From the NCBI GenBank assembly GCA_035759665.1, contig DASTUM010000160.1:1-13221 (forward strand): a DNA stretch of 13,221 bases, read 5' to 3'. Source of the DNA: Micavibrio_A sp035759665 (GTDB lineage Bacteria; Pseudomonadota; Alphaproteobacteria; Micavibrionales; Micavibrionaceae). The notes beneath the pieces are model-generated. The model was not told the DNA's origin. It worked only from the letters and a program-made list of their open reading frames with translations, and ran no database searches. The stretch's first letter is position 1. Each line of letters opens with the position of its first letter. This document shows positions 7,768-13,221 of this stretch, one piece after another. The position numbers were made by a program, and so were the translations under genes.

Positions 7768-9801
7768 TTACACCCCGAACCGGTAGAAGAACCAGCTCAC
7801 AAATCCCACCAGCCCGATCATCATGATAAAGGCATAATGGAACACATAACCCGATTGCACTTTGCCGAGCAGACGGCCTATATCCATCGAGCGGCTGGCT
7901 GCGCCGTCCGGCCCGATCCCGTCCACGACCTTCTTGTCCGCCTTCCAAAAGGCTTTTCCAGCGCCGATAGCGTTTTGTACGAAGGCCGCGTTGTAGATTT
8001 CATCGAAGAACCATTTGCGGAAGAACAGCGTGTGGATTTTCGGAAAGCTGCCGACGACGCGGGCCGGAAGCTCCGTTCTTCTCGAATAAAACATCCATGA
8101 AAAGAACAGGCCGAGCACGCCCATCACGGTGGGCAGCAGCTTGGCCCATTGCGGAACATGGTGCGCGCTTTCAAGCGTATCGTTCTGCGGCAGCACTTTG
8201 AGCGAGTCACCCCAGAACACGAAGCGGTTGAGTTCTTCGTGACGGACTTCTTCTTCCACCACGGGGGCATTGTTGACGACGGGCTCATCTTCCACTTCGG
8301 CCGAAGCCTCCGACACGATCTTGTGGTCGGACGCGCCGCCCACGAAACCTTCGTAGCCGAGGAAGCCCGCAAAAATCGCGCCGACTGCGAGAATAATCAG
8401 CGGCGTGAGCATGACGGGCGGCGATTCATGCGCGTGGTCGAACGTGTGGTGATCCATGCGCGGCTTGCCGTGGAAAGTCAGGAACAGAAGGCGTCCGGAA
8501 TAAAAAGCCGTCATGAAGGCGGCGGCTATGCCCATCCAGTAAGCGAACGCCCCAAACCATGAATGGTCGGCGAACGCGGCCTCCAGCATGATGTCTTTCG
8601 AATAGTAACCCGCGAAGAACGGGATGCCCGCGAGCGCGAGCGATCCGATCCACATCAAAACATAGGTCGCCGGAATTTTCTTCCAGACGCCGCCCATGTT
8701 GCGCATGTCCTGTTCATGGTGCAGGGCGTGGATGACCGAGCCCGCGCCGAGGAACAGCAGCGCCTTGAAGAAAGCGTGCGTCATCAGGTGGAAGATGGCC
8801 GCGCCATAGGCCGATACGCCGAGCGCGAAGAACATATAGCCGAGCTGGGACATGGTGGAGTACGCGATCACGCGCTTTATATCGAATTGCGTCAGGCCGA
8901 TGGTGGCGGCGACGAACGCCGTGCACGCGCCGACGATACAAACGACCATCAAGGCCACGGGCGCGTATTCGAACACGGGCGACATGCGAGCGACGAGGAA
9001 AACCCCGGCGGTCACCATCGTCGCGGCGTGGATCAGGGCCGACACAGGCGTCGGGCCTTCCATCGCGTCGGGCAGCCATGTGTGCAGGCCGAGCTGGGCC
9101 GATTTCCCCATCGCGCCGATAAACAGCAAGATGCAGGCGAGGTTCAGAGCCGGAAGGTCCAAGCCGAAGAAAGTGAAACGGGCGTCCGCCATCGCCGGAG
9201 CGGCTGCAAACATCGCGTCGAACTGGATCGTGCCGAACAGGGCGAAGCAGGCGAAGACGCCGAGCGCGAGGCCGAAATCGCCGATGCGGTTGACGATAAA
9301 CGCCTTGATGGCGGCGGCGTTCGCGGAATCCTTGTGGTTCCAGAAGCCGATCAGTAGGTACGAGGCGACTCCCACCCCTTCCCAGCCGAAGAACAATTGC
9401 GCGAGATTGTCGGCGGTCACAAGCATCAGCATCGCGAAGGTGAAGAGCGAAAGATACGACATGAAGCGCGACTTGCTTTCATCGCCGTGCATGTAGCCGA
9501 CGGAATAGATATGAACGCAGCTCGACACGATCGTCACAACACACATCATGACGACGGCAAGCTGGTCGAGGCGTAAGGCCCAGTCGACGACGAACGATCC
9601 CGTTGAAATCCAGTTCATCAGCGGAATTGTGCGCGGCTCTGAACCAAGGACGACCTCGATAAACAGGACGCAGGAACAACAGGCGGCGGTTATGACGCCG
9701 GCGCAGGTGATGAGCTCGACGGCGCGGCGGCCGATCTGCTTTCCAAACAGGAAAGCGATCAAGAAGGCGGCGAGCGGCGGGAATACGGCAAGAAGTTCCA
9801 T
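7768..9801 (-). CDS. nuoL: NADH:quinone oxidoreductase (complex I) subunit L
   Basis: Distal antiporter-like subunit of complex I, with the long lateral helix at its C-terminus. At 677 residues it is longer than the E. coli protein (613). Core motifs are FFGWEGVGVASYLLIGFWNH (E141), AAIKAFIVNRIGDFGLALG, GKSAQLGLHTWLPDAMEGPT, SALIHAATMVTAGVFLVAR, IKRVIAYSTMSQLGYM and HAFFKALLFLGAGSVIHA. Part of the extra length is a strongly acidic stretch at about residues 490-526, rich in Glu and Val, before FVFWGDSLKVLP. It should lie in a loop before the lateral helix. The ATG at 9801 follows the stop of the small upstream gene by one base (TGACATG) and has no obvious ribosome site of its own, so translation is probably coupled. 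Confidence 0.96.
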   Translation of the reverse strand: MELLAVFPPLAAFLIAFLFGKQIGRRAVELITCAGVITAACCSCVLFIEVVLGSEPRTIPLMNWISTGSFVVDWALRLDQLAVVMMCVVTIVSSCVHIYSVGYMHGDESKSRFMSYLSLFTFAMLMLVTADNLAQLFFGWEGVGVASYLLIGFWNHKDSANAAAIKAFIVNRIGDFGLALGVFACFALFGTIQFDAMFAAAPAMADARFTFFGLDLPALNLACILLFIGAMGKSAQLGLHTWLPDAMEGPTPVSALIHAATMVTAGVFLVARMSPVFEYAPVALMVVCIVGACTAFVAATIGLTQFDIKRVIAYSTMSQLGYMFFALGVSAYGAAIFHLMTHAFFKALLFLGAGSVIHALHHEQDMRNMGGVWKKIPATYVLMWIGSLALAGIPFFAGYYSKDIMLEAAFADHSWFGAFAYWMGIAAAFMTAFYSGRLLFLTFHGKPRMDHHTFDHAHESPPVMLTPLIILAVGAIFAGFLGYEGFVGGASDHKIVSEASAEVEDEPVVNNAPVVEEEVRHEELNRFVFWGDSLKVLPQNDTLESAHHVPQWAKLLPTVMGVLGLFFSWMFYSRRTELPARVVGSFPKIHTLFFRKWFFDEIYNAAFVQNAIGAGKAFWKADKKVVDGIGPDGAASRSMDIGRLLGKVQSGYVFHYAFIMMIGLVGFVSWFFYRFGV

Positions 9802-9802
9802 G

Positions 9803-10051
9803 TCAGCACATTCTTATCGATAAGGATTTCACAATGACGGGAACGTCGCGGTTTAAAACGGTGATACTTTCCGGAAGGCTTTCCGCGGCGCGCGCCATGT
9901 TTTCCTCCGCAAGGCTGATCACGATGTAGGGATTGTTCGAATTGTCCACATCGGGATCAACGAAACAATCACCGCCCCATTCGCCCATTTCCACCGTGCT
10001 TTCGAGCAAGCGGGCCGCTTCAAAGGCTATGTGCATTTCCACCTGGCTCAT
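9803..10051 (-). CDS. Unrecognised 82-residue soluble protein encoded between nuoK and nuoL
   Basis: I do not recognise this protein and assign it no function. It starts at ATG 10051, 4 bases after the nuoK stop, with a good GAGAGG ribosome site about 8 bases upstream. It ends one base before the nuoL start, so it is fitted tightly into the operon. It has no signal peptide or membrane segment. A predicted amphipathic helix (HIAFEAARLLESTVEM, residues 7-22) is followed by a Gly/Asp/Asn-rich stretch (23-41). Then comes a strand-helix-strand pattern: YIVISLA (42-48), EENMARAAESL (49-59) and VPVIVKSLSI (70-79). It is acidic, with cysteines at 29 and at the last residue, 82. Its position suggests a role in complex I assembly or regulation, but this is inference from context only. 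nuoK and nuoL are usually adjacent. Confidence 0.8.
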   Translation of the reverse strand: MSQVEMHIAFEAARLLESTVEMGEWGGDCFVDPDVDNSNNPYIVISLAEENMARAAESLPESITVLNRDVPVIVKSLSIRMC

Positions 10052-10055
10052 CCCG

Positions 10056-10373
10056 TCAACCTCTCATGCTCGAAATATCCTCGACGGCGATCGACCCCTT
10101 GTTGCGGAAGAAGACCACGAGGATGGCAAGGCCGATAGCGGCCTCGGCGGCGGCGACGGTCAGCACGAACATGGTGAAAATCTGCCCTGTCAGGTCGCCG
10201 AGAAAGGCGGAGAACGCAACGAAGTTTATATTGACGGCGAGCAGCATCAGTTCGATGCACATCAGGATGATGATGACGTTCTTCCTGTTCAGGAAGATGC
10301 CGAAGATGCCCATGGTGAAGAGCGTTCCGGCGAGGATCAGGTAATGTTCGAGACCGATGGCGTCCATGCTCAT
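10056..10373 (-). CDS. nuoK: NADH:quinone oxidoreductase (complex I) subunit K
   Basis: Small three-helix subunit of the complex I membrane arm, 105 residues. The family core is clear: LEHYLILAGTLFTMGIFGIF, LNRKNVIIILMCIELMLLAVN with E41, and LTVAAAEAAIGLAILVVFFR with E77. These two buried glutamates are 36 residues apart, as in E. coli (E36 and E72), and belong to the proton path. The start at 10373 overlaps the nuoJ stop (ATGA, 4-base overlap). A second ATG two codons later (10367) would give a slightly shorter protein closer to the family length and cannot be excluded. Confidence 0.96.
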   Translation of the reverse strand: MSMDAIGLEHYLILAGTLFTMGIFGIFLNRKNVIIILMCIELMLLAVNINFVAFSAFLGDLTGQIFTMFVLTVAAAEAAIGLAILVVFFRNKGSIAVEDISSMRG

Positions 10374-10972
10374 GCCCCCTCACCCGGTCTGACCTTGACG
10401 ACTTCCATCGCGTCGGTGCGCTTGCGGTTGTTCTGCACGGCGACTTTCTGGCGGCGGACGCCGGGGCGGCGGCGGTGCGTAAGCACGATCGCGCCGATCA
10501 TGGCGACGAGAAGGATCAGGCCCGCGATCTGGAAAGCGTAAACATAGTCCGTGTAAAGAATCCGGCCCAGCGATTCCGTGTTCTTCTGATCCGTCACGGG
10601 GCTGGCCAGGTTGGCGGTGACGTCCGGCGCGAAATGCCATGTCGTGTAGACCAGCACCAGCTCCGCCAGCAAAATCCCGCCGACGACTAGGCCCAGCGGC
10701 ATATATTGCATGGCCCCCTTGCGCAGTTCGGCAAAGCCCGTGTCGAGCATCATGACGACAAAGAGGAACAAAACCGCCACCGCGCCGACATAAACAATGA
10801 CCAAAATCATCCCCACGAATTCCGCCCCGAGCAGCACGAACAGCCCTGCGGCATTGAAGAAGGCGAGGATGAGGAAGAGTACCGAATGGACAGGGTTCTT
10901 CGCCGTGATCACCTGAAAAGCGCTGACCAGCGTCACGGCGGCGAAAAGATAGAAGGCAATGGGCAGCAACAT
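10370..10972 (-). CDS. nuoJ: NADH:quinone oxidoreductase (complex I) subunit J
   Basis: Membrane-arm subunit near the quinone site, 200 residues. Typical segments are the N-terminal helix with ITAKNPVHSVLFLILAFFNA, then LLGAEFVGMILVIVYVGAVAVLFLFVVMML, which holds the GAEF glutamate and the tightly packed helix 3. The C-terminal basic tail (LTHRRRPGVRRQKVAVQNNR) is usual for alphaproteobacterial NuoJ. The start is ATG 10972; no strong Shine-Dalgarno is seen in front of it. It is the first gene after the interruption of the operon. A candidate promoter lies 32-60 bases upstream, so nuoJ may begin a separate transcript. It ends in a 4-base overlap with nuoK. Confidence 0.95.
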   Translation of the reverse strand: MLLPIAFYLFAAVTLVSAFQVITAKNPVHSVLFLILAFFNAAGLFVLLGAEFVGMILVIVYVGAVAVLFLFVVMMLDTGFAELRKGAMQYMPLGLVVGGILLAELVLVYTTWHFAPDVTANLASPVTDQKNTESLGRILYTDYVYAFQIAGLILLVAMIGAIVLTHRRRPGVRRQKVAVQNNRKRTDAMEVVKVRPGEGA

Positions 10973-11003
10973 CTTTGAATCTTATGGGTTTTAACAACAG
11001 CCT

Positions 11004-11032
11004 TTTCTAATCGCAAAGGGTGCCTGGCGCAA
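11004..11032 (-). promoter_or_regulatory. Candidate sigma-70 promoter for nuoJ
   Basis: On the minus strand, TTGCGC (11027-11032) and TAGAAA (11004-11009) are separated by 17 bases. This places a transcript start roughly 25 bases ahead of the nuoJ ATG. The -35 box matches the consensus at only three positions and the -10 box at four, so this is a weak call. It is supported mainly by need: nuoJ is cut off from nuoI by a gene on the other strand and by hairpins. Confidence 0.35.
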
Positions 11033-11100
11033 GGCGGGAATGGAAAAAAATGACGGCTTATACAGCCCCGCAACCTCTGTGACATAGTTGCAATACACGC

Positions 11101-11131
11101 GTAACAAAAAGGCAAAACATGCCTTGTTTTT
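11101..11131. terminator. Weak bidirectional hairpin between the nuoJ and pagL-like starts
   Basis: Stem AAGGCA (11109-11114) pairs with TGCCTT (11120-11125) around a 5-base loop. A T-rich tail follows on both strands: TTTTGTT on the minus strand and GTTTTT on the plus strand. On the minus strand it would stop read-through coming from nuoI and antisense to the pagL-like gene, before nuoJ. The stem has only three G-C pairs, so efficiency is uncertain. Confidence 0.4.
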
Positions 11132-11184
11132 AAGCGGCGGTCGAAAGAGAATGCCGGGGTTATTTATTTTTTTAAGGGGAATTT

Positions 11185-11700
11185 ATGGGGAAATATGCAT
11201 TGCTGGCCGCTTTCTGCGGCCTTTTATCTGCCTTCGCCGCGCCGGCAAACGCACAGGATAGCGTCCTTAGACGAGACTATCTGAGCCTCGGCGTTGGATA
11301 TTATGACATTATGGACGATGCCGACTCGGTCGATCTGAGGGTGGAATACCGCCCCGGCCAGGAACTCTTCTGGATGATCAAGCCCTGGGCTGGCCTTGAA
11401 GTGAATGCAGACGGCTCCGTCTGGGGCGGCGGCGGCATTCTCGCCGACTTCCACGCGACAAAGAATATTGTTATTACGCCCAGCTTCGGCGTCGGCCTTT
11501 ACAATGACGGCGGCAGCGAAAAGGATCTGGGCCATCCGGTCGAATTCCGCACGCAGCTCGAAATCGCTTATGAATTCGATAACGGCCACCGGCTCGGCAC
11601 GGCCTTCAGCCACACGTCTAATGCCCATCTCGGCAGTAAAAATCCGGGAACGGAAACGCTGACCGTCTATTATTCGATCCCGTTCGATTTCGGTTTCTAG
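11185..11700 (+). CDS. PagL-like lipid A 3-O-deacylase (acyloxyacyl hydrolase family)
   Basis: Predicted outer-membrane beta-barrel esterase that removes the 3-O-linked acyl chain from lipid A. The 171-residue length is normal. A signal peptide (MGKYALLAAFCGLLSAFAAP, cleavage ANA|Q after residue 23) is followed by alternating strands ending in an aromatic C-terminal Phe, as in outer-membrane barrels. The catalytic motif FSHTSNAHLGSKNPGTE is intact: H143, S145 and E157 have the same spacing as the His126/Ser128/Glu140 triad of Pseudomonas PagL. The start at 11185 has AAGGGGA 5 bases upstream. It is the only plus-strand gene in the window. It stands alone between nuoI and nuoJ and ends in a strong terminator. 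It might be a homologue with a different envelope role, but the intact triad favours activity. No symbol is assigned because orthology to pagL is not shown. Confidence 0.88.
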   Translation: MGKYALLAAFCGLLSAFAAPANAQDSVLRRDYLSLGVGYYDIMDDADSVDLRVEYRPGQELFWMIKPWAGLEVNADGSVWGGGGILADFHATKNIVITPSFGVGLYNDGGSEKDLGHPVEFRTQLEIAYEFDNGHRLGTAFSHTSNAHLGSKNPGTETLTVYYSIPFDFGF

Positions 11701-11723
11701 GAATTTCTGTCAGAGAGAAATAG

Positions 11724-11752
11724 AAATCCCCGCCATGCGCGGGGATTTTTTT
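11724..11752 (+). terminator. Rho-independent terminator of the PagL-like gene
   Basis: A perfect 10-bp stem, AAATCCCCGC (11724-11733) with GCGGGGATTT (11739-11748), encloses a 5-base loop CATGC and runs into an unbroken T tract to 11752. It begins 24 bases after the stop codon at 11700. On the minus strand the hairpin has only a mixed TTTCTATTTC tail, so its effect on nuoI transcripts would be weaker. Confidence 0.92.
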
Positions 11753-11759
11753 GTTAGGT

Positions 11760-11831
11760 CGTCATTAGAAGCGATGCGAGGGAATCCCAGTTTTCTGGAT
11801 TGCCGCGTCGCTGCGCTTCTCGCAATGACGG
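11760..11831 (+). repeat. Palindromic interspersed repeat, copy B
   Basis: The left arm CGTCATTAGAAGCGATGCG...AATCCCAG and right arm CTGGATTGCCGCGTCGCTGC...CGCAATGACGG flank a TTTT centre. The right arm looks intact; the left arm has diverged from the CGTCATTGCGAGCG form seen in copy A. Small open frames here, with translations like DCRVAALLAMT, are by-products of the repeat and not genes. Confidence 0.88.
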
Positions 11832-11880
11832 TGTGGGTGGTAAGCGGGCTATACAACGATTCTGGCGTCCTGTTTTTCTT

Positions 11881-11956
11881 CCCCGTCATTGCGAGGAACC
11901 AGAGGCGACGCGGCAATCCAGCCCGGATTTGTTTCGCTCCGCTTGTAATAACGGGG
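11881..11956 (-). repeat. Palindromic interspersed repeat, copy C, inverted to copy B
   Basis: On the plus strand, CCCGTCATTGCGAGGAACCA...GCAATCCAG is followed by CGGATTTGTTTCGCTCCGCT...AATAACGGGG. This is the two-armed repeat in the opposite orientation to copy B and the same as copy A. Its left part is a near reverse complement of copy B's right arm, so the two copies could fold into one larger structure with about 50 bases between them. It starts 5 bases past the nuoI stop, and the pair sits between the convergent ends of the PagL-like gene and nuoI. Confidence 0.88.
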
Positions 11957-11960
11957 AGAA

Positions 11961-12449
11961 TTACCTGTAAGCCGCTTCCTTGGCGAGGTTGGCGGCAAGC
12001 TGCGCTTCCCAGCGGTCGCCGTTTTCCAGAAGTTTTGTTTTGTTGTAATACAATTCCTCGCGCGTTTCGGTGGCGAATTCAAAATTCGGGCCTTCGACGA
12101 TGGCATCGACCGGGCAGGCCTCCTGGCACAGGCCACAATAGATGCATTTCGTCATGTCGATGTCATATCGCGTCGTGCGGCGCGACCCGTCCTCGCGCGG
12201 CTCCGCCTCGATGGTGATCGCAAGCGCCGGGCAGATCGCCTCGCACAGCTTGCAGGCGATGCAGCGCTCTTCCCCGTTCGGATAGCGGCGCAACGCGTGC
12301 TCGCCCCGGAAGCGCGGGGAAAGAGGCCCTTTCTCATACGGGTAGTTGATCGTCACGCGCGGCACGAAGAACATGTATTTGAGCGTGAGGAGCATGCCCT
12401 TCACGATCTCGACCAACAGGAATGAATTCAGCCAGTTTTTCATTGTCAT
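11961..12449 (-). CDS. nuoI: NADH:quinone oxidoreductase (complex I) subunit I, two-[4Fe-4S] ferredoxin
   Basis: Iron-sulfur subunit that carries electrons to cluster N2 at the junction of the peripheral and membrane arms. It has 162 residues with two classical cluster motifs: CIACKLCEAICP (C63, C66, C69, C73) and CIYCGLCQEACP (C102, C105, C108, C112). The stretch FRGEHALRRYPNGEERCIAC and the ending around NFEFATETREELYY are of the alphaproteobacterial/mitochondrial type. The start at 12449 lies one base after the nuoH stop. The ATG two codons later (12443), with AGGA 5 bases upstream, is equally plausible. A longer frame to 12479 lies inside nuoH and does not resemble the family. It is the last gene before the interruption; the next gene on the same strand, nuoJ, is almost 1 kb away. 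Confidence 0.96.
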   Translation of the reverse strand: MTMKNWLNSFLLVEIVKGMLLTLKYMFFVPRVTINYPYEKGPLSPRFRGEHALRRYPNGEERCIACKLCEAICPALAITIEAEPREDGSRRTTRYDIDMTKCIYCGLCQEACPVDAIVEGPNFEFATETREELYYNKTKLLENGDRWEAQLAANLAKEAAYR

Positions 12450-12450
12450 C

Positions 12451-13221
12451 CTACCTCGGCAACGCGTCCAGATACACAAGGGTTCCAGCCATGATCAAAA
12501 CCCAGATCAGCGTAAACGGCAGGAAGATTTTCCAACCCAGCCGCATAAGCTGGTCGTAGCGGTAGCGCGGGAAGGTCGCGCGGCTCCACAGGAAGAAGAA
12601 CATGATCAGGAAGGTCTTGAGAATAAACCAGATGAAACCGGGCACGACGGCGAGAGCGGCGATCCCGAAGGGCGGCAGCCAACCGCCGAGGAAGAGCACG
12701 ACCGTCATGGCCGACATCAGGATCATATTGGTGTATTCGCCGAGGAAAAACAGCGCGAAGGTCATGGCGGAATATTCGACCATAAAGCCGCCGGTGATTT
12801 CCGATTCTCCTTCCGGCAGGTCGAACGGCGCGCGGTTGCATTCGGCGAGGATCGACACAAGGAAGACGATCAACATCGGGAACAGCATGACCTGCATCCA
12901 GACGGGCCGCGGCTGCGTGATGATGTCGGAGAGGTTCAGCGAACCGGCGCAGAGCAGGACGGTGACGATGACAAGCCCCATCGACACTTCGTAAGACACC
13001 ATCTGAGAGGCGGAGCGCATCGCGCCGAGGAAGGCGTATTTCGAATTCGACGCCCATCCGGCCATGATAATGCCGTAGACGCCCATCGATGAAATGGCGA
13101 ACAGGAACAGGATGCCGACATTGATATCGGCAAGAACGATCCCCGCATCGACCGGAATCACCGCCCACGCGACGAGCGCGAGCGCAAAGGTCAGCATCGG
13201 CGCGATCAGGAACACAGCGCG
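12451..13221 (-). CDS. nuoH: NADH:quinone oxidoreductase (complex I) subunit H (C-terminal 256 residues; runs off the window)
   Basis: Membrane subunit forming much of the quinone-binding chamber where the peripheral arm docks. The frame is open to the right edge at 13221. About 256 of an expected 340 or so residues are visible, so the N-terminal quarter is missing. There is no true start here: the GTG at 13215 is an internal valine. Signature segments are DINVGILFLFAISSMGVYGI, ASNSKYAFLGAMRSASQMVS, the highly conserved NRAPFDLPEGESEITGGFMV loop, VEYSAMTFALFFLGEYTNMI, and GGWLPPF. It ends LVYLDALPR with TAG, one base before the nuoI start. Confidence 0.97.
   Translation of the reverse strand, partial: RAVFLIAPMLTFALALVAWAVIPVDAGIVLADINVGILFLFAISSMGVYGIIMAGWASNSKYAFLGAMRSASQMVSYEVSMGLVIVTVLLCAGSLNLSDIITQPRPVWMQVMLFPMLIVFLVSILAECNRAPFDLPEGESEITGGFMVEYSAMTFALFFLGEYTNMILMSAMTVVLFLGGWLPPFGIAALAVVPGFIWFILKTFLIMFFFLWSRATFPRYRYDQLMRLGWKIFLPFTLIWVLIMAGTLVYLDALPR

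Noticed and set aside
11070..11105. TGTYAC-like words spaced by multiples of 11 bases upstream of the PagL-like gene, resembling a Pho box
   Set aside because: Only two of the three units resemble the box and the middle one does not. Too weak to call without other Pho genes for comparison.
11126..11184. A plus-strand promoter for the PagL-like gene (for example TTGTTT / GAGAAT, 17-base spacing)
   Set aside because: Several poor matches exist and none is better than chance in this AT-rich stretch.
11710..12217. Short open frames on both strands in the gap between the PagL-like gene and nuoI
   Set aside because: They are translations of the palindromic repeats (DCRVAALLAMT, VIARSAATRQSR and similar peptides) or run antisense into nuoI; these repeat peptides often appear as false genes.
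1..13221. CRISPR arrays, tRNA or rRNA genes, transposases, phage or defence genes
   Set aside because: None seen: no regular repeat-spacer series, no tRNA-like cloverleaf noticed by eye, and no protein with such motifs in any credible frame.

Overview
The window most likely comes from an alphaproteobacterium. The gene chain nuoL-nuoM-nuoN-birA-coaX-rnj-DUF1467-proS is a neighbourhood typical of that class, and the NuoI, NuoK, NuoH, NuoJ and RNase J sequences are of alphaproteobacterial type. The genus cannot be told from the sequence. Base composition is GC-rich throughout and almost all the DNA is coding.

Layout, left to right in window coordinates. All genes but one are on the minus strand, so transcription runs right to left. 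At 13221-11961 lie the 3' end of nuoH and a complete nuoI. From 11960 to 10973 the complex I operon is interrupted by about 1 kb. This holds two copies of a palindromic repeat, a strong plus-strand terminator, a plus-strand gene for a secreted PagL-like lipid A deacylase, a weak two-way hairpin, and a candidate promoter for the second half of the operon. The operon resumes with nuoJ and nuoK, an unrecognised 82-residue gene, then nuoL, nuoM and nuoN (10972-4800). It continues without a real gap into birA (biotin protein ligase), coaX (type III pantothenate kinase), rnj (ribonuclease J), a DUF1467 membrane protein, a secreted protein of unknown function, and the first 228 codons of proS (4807-1).

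The nuo genes build the membrane arm of the proton-pumping NADH:quinone oxidoreductase: NuoH, J, K, L, M and N in the membrane, with NuoI as the iron-sulfur subunit joining it to the peripheral arm. Most start and stop codons overlap or lie within 4 bases of each other, which suggests translational coupling down the chain. The downstream genes serve cofactor supply (biotinylation, CoA), RNA turnover and tRNA charging.

Four things stand out. A palindromic repeat appears to have become the signal peptide of the protein at 701-1258, with one extra base keeping the frame open. The proS gene in the usual alphaproteobacterial position encodes the archaeal/eukaryotic-type enzyme. The nuo operon is split between nuoI and nuoJ by an outward-facing envelope gene. 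An unknown small soluble protein is encoded inside the membrane-arm cluster between nuoK and nuoL.
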